Below, one piece after another: positions 38,032 to 47,600 of a stretch of DNA of 64,000 nt. The notes under the pieces were generated by a model. The model searched no databases. It saw nothing but the letters and a program-made list of their open reading frames with translations, and was not told the origin of the DNA. The stretch's first letter is position 1. Every line of letters begins with the position of its first letter. The translations under genes and the position numbers were made by a program. Origin of the DNA: Fuerstiella sp. (GTDB taxonomy: Bacteria > Planctomycetota > Planctomycetia > Planctomycetales > Planctomycetaceae); NCBI GenBank assembly GCA_022447225.1, contig JAKVAZ010000013.1, forward strand, positions 1-64,000, in the 5' to 3' direction.

Positions 38032-39068
38032 TCCTGGCCTCCGGATTCGTCACTCCGGCCGGCTGCCGACGTCGACGGTGATTGCTTCCCTCTCTCGTCT
38101 GTTTTTCGTGCAACCGAAAGAAATACGTCCTCCAGATTACTCTGAATTTCACCGAACCGTGAAACAGCAATCCCGGCCGCCACCAGCTGACCCAGCAGCT
38201 TCGTGACATCTGCTTCGGATTTGACGGTCCGAAACCGCACGGTTGCCTCGGCCGCCGATGCGGTGATTTGAGGCGATTTTTCCTGGTCGACGAATTCGCG
38301 AACCACACGTGTGGCCTCATCGAGCTGATCTGCGGACAGGAGCTGTACTTCGATTGTTTGCTCCTGGCTAATCTCCCGCATGATTTCTTCCAGAGTACCA
38401 AATGCCCGCAAACGGCCGTGAGTGATCATCGCCACCTGGTCACAGATTCGTGCCAGTTCCGGCAGGATGTGGCTAGTCACAATCAGTGTTTTGCCCATCT
38501 CGGCCAGTCTCAGCAGCAATTCCCGCATCTCAATTCGTGCCTGGGGATCCAGGCCATTGGCCGGCTCGTCAAAGATCAGCACTTGGGGGTCGTGCAGAAG
38601 GGTACGGGCAATACCGACTTTCTGCTTCATTCCATGACTGAGTGTTTCGACATACCGGTCCTTCATATATGTTGACTGTGTCGTCTCCATCACGGCTTCA
38701 ATTCTCTTTCCGCGTTCTCCGCGGCCGATGCAGAATGCAGCTCCGAAGAAGTCCAGATATTCATGGACTCGCATATTGTCGTACGAGCCGAACGTATCGG
38801 GCATATAGCCCACCAACTGCCGAATCTGTCTTGCGTCACGAACGCAGTCGACTCCGGCGATGTAGGCCGACCCGCTGGTGGGTCGCGCAAGTCCCACCAG
38901 GATGCTGATTGCCGTGGTCTTGCCTGCGCCGTTGGGGCCGATCAAGCCCAGAATCCGGCCTCGATCCAGCTGCATCGACAACGAATCCAGGGCGGTAAAT
39001 TCACCGAAACACTTGGTCAGATTCTCCGTGACGACCACGGGGGAAGACTGTTCCATCCTGATACTCAC
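38028..39068 (-). CDS. ABC transporter ATP-binding protein
   Basis: A 346-residue ATPase of the ABC-2 exporter group (relatives of GldA, NosF and CcmA-like proteins). Seen are Walker A GPNGAGKTT, LSHGMKQKVGIARTL (signature), Walker B VLIFDEPANGLDP, and the switch TSHILPEL. A C-terminal extension after residue 225 of about 120 residues resembles the accessory domain of GldA-type subunits, ending in EIQSNLEDVFL. It overlaps the permease start by 4 bases, so the two are translationally coupled and form one transporter. Charged low-complexity residues close the chain. Confidence 0.92.
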   Translation of the reverse strand: MSIRMEQSSPVVVTENLTKCFGEFTALDSLSMQLDRGRILGLIGPNGAGKTTAISILVGLARPTSGSAYIAGVDCVRDARQIRQLVGYMPDTFGSYDNMRVHEYLDFFGAAFCIGRGERGKRIEAVMETTQSTYMKDRYVETLSHGMKQKVGIARTLLHDPQVLIFDEPANGLDPQARIEMRELLLRLAEMGKTLIVTSHILPELARICDQVAMITHGRLRAFGTLEEIMREISQEQTIEVQLLSADQLDEATRVVREFVDQEKSPQITASAAEATVRFRTVKSEADVTKLLGQLVAAGIAVSRFGEIQSNLEDVFLSVARKTDERGKQSPSTSAAGRSDESGGQE

Positions 39069-39186
39069 GTATTTATTTCGTATTGAAGACTAAAAAAGGG
39101 CCTGTCCTGACAACACGGGACGGGACAGTCTGGTAGAGACTTGGTGATTGCAATCACCGGATTCTTGGGCAGGGCAGTTTCAGCGA

Positions 39187-41835
39187 TCAGGGCTCAAGTG
39201 TCTCTCCCTCCGCCTCGACCCGCAGCGAATCAATCCTCCACAGGTTAATCGAACCCGCATCAATGTTTTCAATTGTCGCTTCGTTACCCTCGGGAACGAA
39301 CACAAAGATCCCCAGCGTTAAACCGCCCTTCTCATCGAGCACCAGTGAATTCGTACGGTCTACTTCCAGTGTCACACTTCCGACAGGAGATTGATTACTG
39401 GCAATCACAACAGGCTCGTCTTCTGTTTCCTGCGCGATTTCAATTCGCGTGACAGGACCGGTAATACGGATCATCACAGCCACCCGGCTAAGTTTCATCG
39501 GGAGAACTTCATCCGGGAACTGCACCCGCAGCCATGTCTTGGTCGAAGTCTGCTTTTCCACCCATTCCCCGGTGCGGTTCATATAGGTGGAAGAAGAAAC
39601 TCTTCCCTGAGCCGTACGATAAGGAAGAAACGGCGACGGTATCGCCACCTGGGTGTTCGGCGATGTGCGTTCCATAACCAGTGGAATGGCAAACAGGGCC
39701 GTACCCAGTATGCGGGTTTGCTCGGGAAACTCGAACCCGGTTGCAACAGATGGTCCCCAGGCAAACAGTGTGGGCCGATCAGGGTAGGGGGTGTCGGTTA
39801 CTCGCGGCATCAACCGTCGATAGATTTCCTGTCGGCGGCGCTGTTCATCACTTAGCAGACTGGTGGAGACGAATTCACCCTGGGCCAGTACGTCATCGCT
39901 GTTGACGGTAAATTCTCCCGTTGACGACATCTGAACCGAGAGACTTTGACGACCGGGGGTCGCAACCACGATATCAGTCAGTTCGTCAGGAGATGATGTT
40001 GATACCTGGCCCTCAAATCCGCCGGGGCCAAAACGGCCTCTGGCCTGAACCGGAGTGGGGGCCGTTGCGGTGAGTTCAAAAGTTGCTGACTGTTCCCCCG
40101 GAGGCAACGTCATGTTCTCCCAGTGCCAGGAGCCCAGATCTGTCGACAGCATACGAATCGCTCTGCCTCGTGATTCATCGGAATGCGGAACCAGGACACC
40201 ACCGTTTGTCGCTGCGATTGTGGACTGCGCGGGACTTTGGTAATACAGACTTGCCACACCGGATACCTGCAGGGCATCGCTGCCCGCAGCGGTCTGCACG
40301 AACTGCATTTGCGCCAGCGTGTTCGGCACGGCCTGTTTTAGGGATGCCCCCTTCAACGCAATTGCCGCCGCCGCCGCGACGGCAATGGTCGGCCCCAGCC
40401 ATCCGAGCTGTTCAAGTCGTCCTCGTCGGATCAGCCAGAGTCCGCCAAAGAGCACTCCACTGCAAAACGAGGCCAGGGTGGCTGCGACAACTCCACGACC
40501 GGCAATGCGGTACCCAATCTGTTCGGCCAGCATCGGGGCGAAATCTTCGGTTGGAACCGGTGGCGGGACCGACGGCTGAAAGAATCGGTCAGCCAGCGTC
40601 TGCAGAGGGAGGGTTGCCAGGTAGTTTGATGAGAACAGCGGCTTGGTGACAACTTTCTCGTCCGGCGGACGAGACCGAAACCACCCTCGGGGGCCGAGCG
40701 TGGTAAACAGAATCTCTCCCTGACCAGCTCTCTTCCAGAAAGCTGCCGGCCAGCCGTTGACTGAATAGGCCACTTCACACCGGCCACTCATGACACGCAG
40801 AAGTTGCACGGGCTCTTCGAATTGACGGAGCTCACCATCAGGTGTTTCGTAACCCTGTTGTTGTCCTTTAATCTGCAGTTCAGTGAGACCGACCTGATCA
40901 ACCACCTGACAGTCAAATGTCTCACCCAGTAACAGGCTAACGGTCTCAGGCTTCAGCTGGTCGAGCATGACCCACAGCCGGCCACCCGAGTGCAGCCAGT
41001 CACGTATCGCTGTCAGCCCCGCCGTATCTTCAGCGATACGGTCGCCGGAGACGATCAGCTGATCCATAGCCTGCAATTCGACCCCTGATGCCGGCAGGAA
41101 ATCGTCTAGGTATTCAGAGACCACGCGCGAGCGTCCCGTTGCAATCCTTGCTGCCATGGACAACTCCATGGCCTCCTCGTCCGCACCGACATCCTGATCG
41201 CTGATTGACTTGGTCACGACGGGTTGCCAGCCGGCGGGAAGAATTCCGTCGTCAAACATCCGTCCCTCGCGGGTCTTCACAACTACACCGTCTCCGTCAG
41301 CCGAATCGAGTAGCATCGTTTTGACGTCGTAGCGATTATTCTCGGGGACTTTCTGTCCCGGAGGCAGGATCATCACTGTCGACCGATGGACACTCAGAGG
41401 TGGTAGCCACAAACTCTTGGCATACTGAAGATTGGGGTCGTTGGCGAAGTGTGTCGCAACGACCACCTCTCTGTCCGTGTCCGCCCTGTTAACGACTTCA
41501 ACACCCATCGTTCCCCATTTTTGCGGCATGTAGTGGCCGACTCCGGCGGGCACGGCCGCCCGACGCAGGGCGGGCGGTCGGACAGTGTTGTTCTGAGCAA
41601 TGCAAAACGGCAGAGAGTGCACAGCAGCTGTGATCCACAACAGGCACAGAACTGGCAGTCGCACGCGAAATCTCTTAACGCGGTCTGTCCTCGCCCGAAT
41701 TTGAGCTAACTCCAGGAAAAACTCCCGACAGTTACTTCGTATATGTGCACAGAACGTTAAGAACCCGGACCAAAAGTAAGTGACCCTCTGCATCATCGGA
41801 CCTGCAGGGAGAGAAAACTTGTCAGCACCCACCAT
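39187..41835 (-). CDS. Large membrane protein with GATase-like domain, exporter-linked
   Basis: A protein of about 882 residues, not assignable to a named family. It has an N-terminal hydrophobic segment (RLPVLCLLWITAAVHS), then a large extracytoplasmic region. At about residue 235-300 there is a segment like the alpha/beta GATase-type domains of envelope proteins (DQLIVSGDRIAEDTAGL, IRDWLHSGGRLWVMLD). Two close hydrophobic segments lie at about 475-525 (VVAATLASFCSGVLFGGLWLI). Its C-terminal 350 residues look beta-rich. The start is uncertain: ATG at 41835 has GGGGAG upstream; ATG at 41796 and 41865 are alternatives. The gene precedes the ATPase gene by 118 bases in the same direction and resembles in layout the GldG-like accessory subunits of ABC-2 exporters, an inference. 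Confidence 0.65.
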   Translation of the reverse strand: MVGADKFSLPAGPMMQRVTYFWSGFLTFCAHIRSNCREFFLELAQIRARTDRVKRFRVRLPVLCLLWITAAVHSLPFCIAQNNTVRPPALRRAAVPAGVGHYMPQKWGTMGVEVVNRADTDREVVVATHFANDPNLQYAKSLWLPPLSVHRSTVMILPPGQKVPENNRYDVKTMLLDSADGDGVVVKTREGRMFDDGILPAGWQPVVTKSISDQDVGADEEAMELSMAARIATGRSRVVSEYLDDFLPASGVELQAMDQLIVSGDRIAEDTAGLTAIRDWLHSGGRLWVMLDQLKPETVSLLLGETFDCQVVDQVGLTELQIKGQQQGYETPDGELRQFEEPVQLLRVMSGRCEVAYSVNGWPAAFWKRAGQGEILFTTLGPRGWFRSRPPDEKVVTKPLFSSNYLATLPLQTLADRFFQPSVPPPVPTEDFAPMLAEQIGYRIAGRGVVAATLASFCSGVLFGGLWLIRRGRLEQLGWLGPTIAVAAAAAIALKGASLKQAVPNTLAQMQFVQTAAGSDALQVSGVASLYYQSPAQSTIAATNGGVLVPHSDESRGRAIRMLSTDLGSWHWENMTLPPGEQSATFELTATAPTPVQARGRFGPGGFEGQVSTSSPDELTDIVVATPGRQSLSVQMSSTGEFTVNSDDVLAQGEFVSTSLLSDEQRRRQEIYRRLMPRVTDTPYPDRPTLFAWGPSVATGFEFPEQTRILGTALFAIPLVMERTSPNTQVAIPSPFLPYRTAQGRVSSSTYMNRTGEWVEKQTSTKTWLRVQFPDEVLPMKLSRVAVMIRITGPVTRIEIAQETEDEPVVIASNQSPVGSVTLEVDRTNSLVLDEKGGLTLGIFVFVPEGNEATIENIDAGSINLWRIDSLRVEAEGETLEP

Positions 41836-42244
41836 TAGACGTGTAGCTCCCCGTTCAATAAACATATTATGACAGGACGTGACAGGACGTGACAGGACGT
41901 GACAGGATTTGAGCAGGGATTGCCATATTGCCGGTGCAGCCAAGCTGGCAGCTCATACACGTCAACAGCAAACCAACTTTGCGAAGTATTGTCAAACAGA
42001 AATGGCTGACGGTTTGAAAGATCGAAAACGAACCTGTAATTGACCATTCGGCGACGTGTCACCACAGCATGATATTCCGGCTGTCCCGGGCGAAAGTGCG
42101 TTTCGGCGTAACTACTCCTGCACTACGTGCACGGATCGCGTTCCGATACAGGACGCCGTTCGAGACCCGGCGCGCGTTGGTTGAAGGTGGCATTGAACCG
42201 TGGTGACAGGCATTCGGTGTCAAACCGTTTGGCGGTCTCAGTTG
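41836..42244. other. Intergenic stretch upstream of the large membrane protein gene
   Basis: About 410 bases between two minus-strand genes. It holds the 10-base tandem repeat. No other feature was recognised. Confidence 0.4.
41871..41910. repeat. Tandem 10-base repeat
   Basis: GACAGGACGT occurs three times in a row at 41871-41900, followed by the degenerate copy GACAGGATTT at 41901-41910. It lies just upstream of the start codons considered for the large membrane protein gene, and could change promoter spacing or 5' leader length by slippage. Confidence 0.9.
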
Positions 42245-43720
42245 TCATTTCTGCGAATTAGTTTTTCCGGTATTCGAATGATGGCTCAGCAGCACGTCCC
42301 ACTGGTGTACGGGCAGCGTCCAGGTTTCCTCGCGCAGCGGCTCTTTCAATGGCAGGATCCATGGTTTGTGCCGCAGTGATCGGTGTTCGGCCGCCAGATT
42401 AATTTTCGGATCGATCAATGCCTGCGGCCTTCGTCCGTTGAGCGACACCAGCATGCTGGCGCGGATCTCAACCTGATCTTCCGGTGATGTTTTTAGTTGC
42501 TGTGCAAGGAATTTGCTGAATTGCAGGACCATATCCGGATCCTGAAGACGAACAGCCTGGTACCTGGCCAGGTAAGGCTTGGGGTTGACATTGACGGTTT
42601 GCCCCGTTTCTGTATGTGTTGCGATAAAATCGAGGCGAACTTTCTTTTCACGCAGCATCATCCGCCAGGCGAATCTGGCGCCTTCTTCCGTCCAGTCGAC
42701 ATTGCCTGTGTAAAGAAAGTGTCGGAACGGAGCCAGCAACTGGACGCTCACGTATGCGCCCAGTCCGACGACAATAAGTTTCTTTTTCAGCGAGAGACTT
42801 CCATTGCCGCTGCTGTCGACCCTTTCAACAGCAGTTCGACGTCGTTGCCGCCAGAGGTACCGGGGCCATTCCGGTCGAAAGAATACCGTCGTCGCTCCAA
42901 TCATCAGCCACGGGAACACACTAATGTGGAACAGCGCCGCATTCGCCAGGTGAAAAGCTACGGACAGAATGAAAGCCGTTTTTTGAGTCCGCTGCCATAA
43001 GAGCAGAGGGACGACGAGCAGGTCAAACGCGAGTGAGCCCCAGGCAAAGAAAAAGATCATCCAGTCCTGATCGACGTAAGGTCCGATCAGCGGATACCCC
43101 CCCTTGTCGGCCAGCAACAGTCGTATGGGAGCTCCCTGCAGCCAGTCGCCGCTGAGTTTTGCCGTGCCTCCAAAGAGATAGGGGATCCCGATCTGAATTC
43201 TAAGGATCCACAGTGCCCATGCCGAAACAGCTGCCGATCGAATTGTCGGTACGCGAATGGCATCGACAGCAAATGCCCGGTGTGCCGGCAAAATTGCCAT
43301 CAGCAGACCAATGAGCACGATCAGGTAATTGTGATTTTGATAGGATGTTTGTTCCAGTAGAAACAGATAACTAAAACACGCACACAGGAATGGGGCAGCG
43401 ATCCGATAGTAAAAGCCGAATGTGACACAGATCGACAGTGCCACCATCACGACAAAGTGAATGTACATGCCGGCACCGGGCCAGGGGCGTATCCACTCAA
43501 AACCGTACCAGGTGAAGTGAAATACGGGGTCGATGTACAGTCGTTTAATCCAGCCTTCATCGCTGATGATTAAAGACGATGCGTACCACAACATTGTCAG
43601 TCCATAGACGATGCGGAAGAACGCCAGAAAAGATATATCCACAGGGACAAAGAGCTGACGCGAGACCGCGTGAGAGACAGAAACCAGACGGTTTTTTAGG
43701 GGACTGCTGACGGATTGCAT
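42245..43720 (-). CDS. HTTM domain membrane protein (gamma-carboxylase-like), copy 2
   Basis: A 491-residue integral membrane protein homologous to the one at 32727-34313. Many transmembrane segments are visible, including FLAFFRIVYGLTMLWYASS at the start, AAPFLCACFSYLFLLEQTSYQ, LLVVPLLLW and HLANAALFHISVFPWLMIGA. Conserved with copy 1: the YLFLL(E/N)Q segment, PAHRAFAVDA, PYLFGGTAKLSGDWLQG and GRRPQALIDPKINLA. ATG at 43720 is preferred to a GTG at 43756. It is the first gene of the minus-strand series that ends with copy 1. Bacterial HTTM proteins have no settled function; a modification reaction similar to carboxylation is inferred only from the family. Confidence 0.85.
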   Translation of the reverse strand: MQSVSSPLKNRLVSVSHAVSRQLFVPVDISFLAFFRIVYGLTMLWYASSLIISDEGWIKRLYIDPVFHFTWYGFEWIRPWPGAGMYIHFVVMVALSICVTFGFYYRIAAPFLCACFSYLFLLEQTSYQNHNYLIVLIGLLMAILPAHRAFAVDAIRVPTIRSAAVSAWALWILRIQIGIPYLFGGTAKLSGDWLQGAPIRLLLADKGGYPLIGPYVDQDWMIFFFAWGSLAFDLLVVPLLLWQRTQKTAFILSVAFHLANAALFHISVFPWLMIGATTVFFRPEWPRYLWRQRRRTAVERVDSSGNGSLSLKKKLIVVGLGAYVSVQLLAPFRHFLYTGNVDWTEEGARFAWRMMLREKKVRLDFIATHTETGQTVNVNPKPYLARYQAVRLQDPDMVLQFSKFLAQQLKTSPEDQVEIRASMLVSLNGRRPQALIDPKINLAAEHRSLRHKPWILPLKEPLREETWTLPVHQWDVLLSHHSNTGKTNSQK

Positions 43721-44614
43721 CGTGGGCACACTATCTTGATCTGGGGTCCGGATCACCGCGACCCGGCTACAGGCGGCTTGTCGCGGACTTTGATTCGTAC
43801 CCCGACCCTTGTGAAGCGACCCGGGTGTCGCTCAAATATTTTGTACTTGGGATATCGCGACACCAATGGATGGGATTCGTACCGAATTCCGGGCCATGAG
43901 TAAAGGGGATCCGTCCGGACGGTACGCTGACAGCCGGCCGCCGGTGAGGACTGGAGCAGGTAGCAATTCTGTTGTTGCCCCTGGCTCACGGTCCTGCAGC
44001 AGAATGGCCTGTCCATGTTTTGTAAGTCTATATTTATAATGAGCTTGCGGCGACAGCGCGGTGGTTGAAGAAGCTGGCAGTGGCTGTGTTGAACGTTTCA
44101 CGCAATGCCGGATTTTTCTGTTCGGTTGACAGAAGTCCACGATCATTTAAAAGCGGTGACTCAGGTATTTCGGGCCTTTGGCCAAATCAGTTTCATTGAT
44201 TTCTAAGTACGTCGCGGCTGTCCCGGTTGCTGTCTGTATCAGGAATCGGTGCGGTGTCTCTACAGCTCAGGCTGCGGCGGAAGATCATGCCGCAGTTACT
44301 TGAGCGGCTTGCCGGTTTGAATCCGGTTGAGCCGGAACGCAGAACTGTTTATGGCGTGTCCAGGATCAGTTGGTGACGTACAAACAAAGCCGAAAGAAGG
44401 CCCGCCGGTGTTGCGAAGAAATTTTGGCTGAATTCCCCGGCTGTCTGACTGATCACACAAGCCGCGGCAACTGACCGGATTGCGGGTCTGGAGTTATCCA
44501 ACGCCGGTTTGCCATCAATGAATCCGGCGGAGAGATTTTCAAAACTGATCGAATAACGTGGCGATACAGCTCAAAAAAGTGGTCACACTAATGAAGCGCG
44601 GAGCAGACTGAATC
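43721..44614. other. Long intergenic stretch, no gene seen
   Basis: About 890 bases between divergent genes, so both promoters should lie here. A 33-codon frame at 44105-44206 reads smoothly but has no ribosome binding site. No repeat, tRNA or clear promoter was found. Confidence 0.45.
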
Positions 44615-47600
44615 ATGAGTGAGAGAAACCGACATCCGTTCGTCAACAGTCCATCGATTGTTGCTACGGTCGCCATCGTTGTCGTGCTTGCACAGGCTGC
44701 CTCACAATCACCGGCAACTGAGCCGGAAGGTCTCGTTGGCCACTGGTCATTCAATGACGGTACGGGCAGGGACTCATCCGGTAACGAGCAGTTGGCCGGG
44801 TTGGGTGGAGCGAAAATATTCTCGCTGGGAGACGGTCAGGCCTGTCTGCAGTTTGCTGAAGAAGTCGATCCTCTGCGGATTCCTGTCTCGCCAGAGTCCC
44901 CGGCTGCTATCGAAAGGGGGACTGTCAGCTTCTGGATGAGTACGTCCAGCGATCGGACCAGCATCATCAGGTTCAATAACCGAGCCGTTGAATTGAATTC
45001 GTATCGTGGCGACTTTCAGGCTCGGTTTCGTGGCAACGACGACTTCAGGTACGGAACGCTGGTGATGGATTATGACTGGCCAAAGTACGACATGCGAGAA
45101 TTCGCCTTCTATGGACATCCTCGGGCGGCCGTTGGCGATGCTGAGTGGCATCATTTTGCGGTTGCTTACGATGATCAGGTGGGAAAGATCATCGGTTGGC
45201 GGGATGGGCAGCTGATCGCGGTCGTTGATCTGTCAACCGTGGGTCCGGAACCGCTGATGCGACAGGGATTGAGCGAAATTACGGCCGGAGAGGAATTCAT
45301 TGGTTTCCTGGATGATTTGCGGATCTACAACAGGGTGCTGTCCGACAGTGAACTGCGGTCTGTCTATTCGTCAACCCGCTCAGTGTATGCCGATCGCCGT
45401 GACACGAATCATCCGGATCGGCCCATGAAGTCCTACAGGTTTCAGGAGCAGGATCGCACGCTGTATCGTGCGTGGCTCCAGTATCACCCGCCTGCACGTG
45501 AACAGGGTCGCGAGTTACTGAAGACCATCGTCGCCGAAGGCCGGCATTCCACAGTCCGGACAGCAGCATCGGAGTTGAAAGATGCCGTCAGATCCATGTT
45601 CTCATTTACGCCGTCGGTGACCGAACAGGCTGATTCCGGCACAAAAGTAGTACTTGGCACACCCGCAACGTCCAGCTGGATTCGCAGTCACGCCGACCAG
45701 TTGGGGCTTGACCGCATCGCGGATGACGGATTCGTGATCAGGACTGTATCGTCAGGGGAAAGTTCCACGCTGGTTGTGGCAGCACGTATTCCGGCAGGTG
45801 TGATCTTCGGCACGTTCGATCTGATCCGGCGCATACAAACCGGACAGGACCCGCGGCAGCTGGACGTGTTCGAGAACCCTGCAATTCCCATTCGCATGGT
45901 CGATCACTGGTCATATTTCCGAGGTGTCTTCGGTGACAGATGGCGCGGTGGCGGCCGGGACAATTCGATCTTCAGCTGGGAGGAGTTAAGGACGGGTGAT
46001 ACCAGGCAGATTCGCGACTGGGTCCGCATGATGGCCTCAGCCGGCTGGAATGCCATTTGTCCCTGCGAAGTGAACTGGCACTACCGAGACAATTTTCTTG
46101 ATCACCTGGACGAAGTCGAAGTCCTTGCGGAAATCCTGCGGGATTACGGCATGAAACTGTACTGGAGCCCCAGTTATCTTCTGGCGCTCGACCAGAGTAC
46201 GGCGGACGCGTTGTATGCGCGCGTCCCTGACTTTGGCGGGTACATGATGAAGCTGGGGTCAGAAAAACAGAATGGCCACCCCGGGCCGCCGATGGTGAAT
46301 CGTATTGCAGACACCGTTATGCCCTGGGGGGGGACGGTGCTTGTTCGCGGGTTCGTTTACGGCAATCTGCGTTACACGCCGGAACCGTATCGCACTTTGA
46401 TTCCCCACGACATTTTTGCGCCGAAAGACGGAGAATATCGAGAGAATGTGATTATTGTTCCCAAGGGCAGTGCCGGTGACTGGGACTACTCCGCGCCCAT
46501 TCCGGCAATTGATGGGGCGCTGCAAAAAAATCTGTCCGGAAGTGAACAGGTCATCGACAAGAAGTTTCCCAGTTCCTGGGTAGAAAAATGGAAATGGTGG
46601 CTGGAGCAGGATCATTATCACGATGGTCCCGGTAGCCTGAACAAGCTGAATGTGGACTGTATCATGGGCGTTTCCATGATCAGTCCCTCACCCTCGTGGA
46701 CATCAACTCCGCTGAATATGGTCAACTACTATGGCCTGGGCCGGCTGGCCTGGAATCCTGATCGAACTGTTGACGAAATTTATACGGAGTGGATTCAGCA
46801 GACATTTGGCCACGACCCGGAAGTGGTTGACATTATCCGGGACATCCTGCTGATTTCGGACGATGCAGCCCGAAAACTTTATATGTACAGGGGTTACCGA
46901 GGAATCTGGATTGACAAAGGTGATGTCGGCCTGGTCGAACGCAAATTACCCTACGTGATCAACCGTCACGGGATCGGGCCGACCAGTTCCCGACTGCAGC
47001 AGCGGGTGCTCAGTCAGTACTCAGCCGGCCTTCGCGATGTTTTCGCTGATCCGTTGCGCAGTGAAGAGTACCTGTCTGCCTTTCACTTCAAACGTCACGA
47101 CTACCGATTGTCCATTGGTCGGACACTGATCGAGGACGTCTACGGGGGTATGGAAGAAGCAGTGGATCTGGCCGCAAAGATGGTTCGTCTCTGGTCGGGG
47201 CTGGAAAACAGGATTGACGACCGTCGATATGAGTACACCCGTGAAGCGCTTGTCGAATTTGCTGAAGACGCACGCATCACTCGCGACGCGACAGCAGCCG
47301 CATTCGAAAAGTACACCGGCCGGGATCGCAAAGAAACTCTGGCTGGTCTGACTGCTGACGGCCTGGCGAGAGTTCAGGTTTGGAATGTACGGCATTTCGG
47401 AGCCGGTGAGCACGCCGCGACGAACGATGCTCCGGCGTTCAACGCGGCGATTGATGCCTGTTCATCTGCCGGTGGTGGTACTGTGTTTGTCCCGACGGGA
47501 ATCTACCCGGTCGGGACCATTCACCTCAAAAGTAACATTACGCTGGTGCTTGATAAGGGGGCCATCCTCAGAGCCGCTGACGGGCACATGGACTCCCGGG

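Noticed and set aside
41871-41910. 10-base repeats as a CRISPR array
   Set aside because: Units are 10 bases, directly adjacent with no spacers, so this is a simple tandem repeat.
44105-44206. 33-codon frame in the intergenic region before the fusion gene
   Set aside because: No ribosome binding site, no family-like feature, and too short to support.
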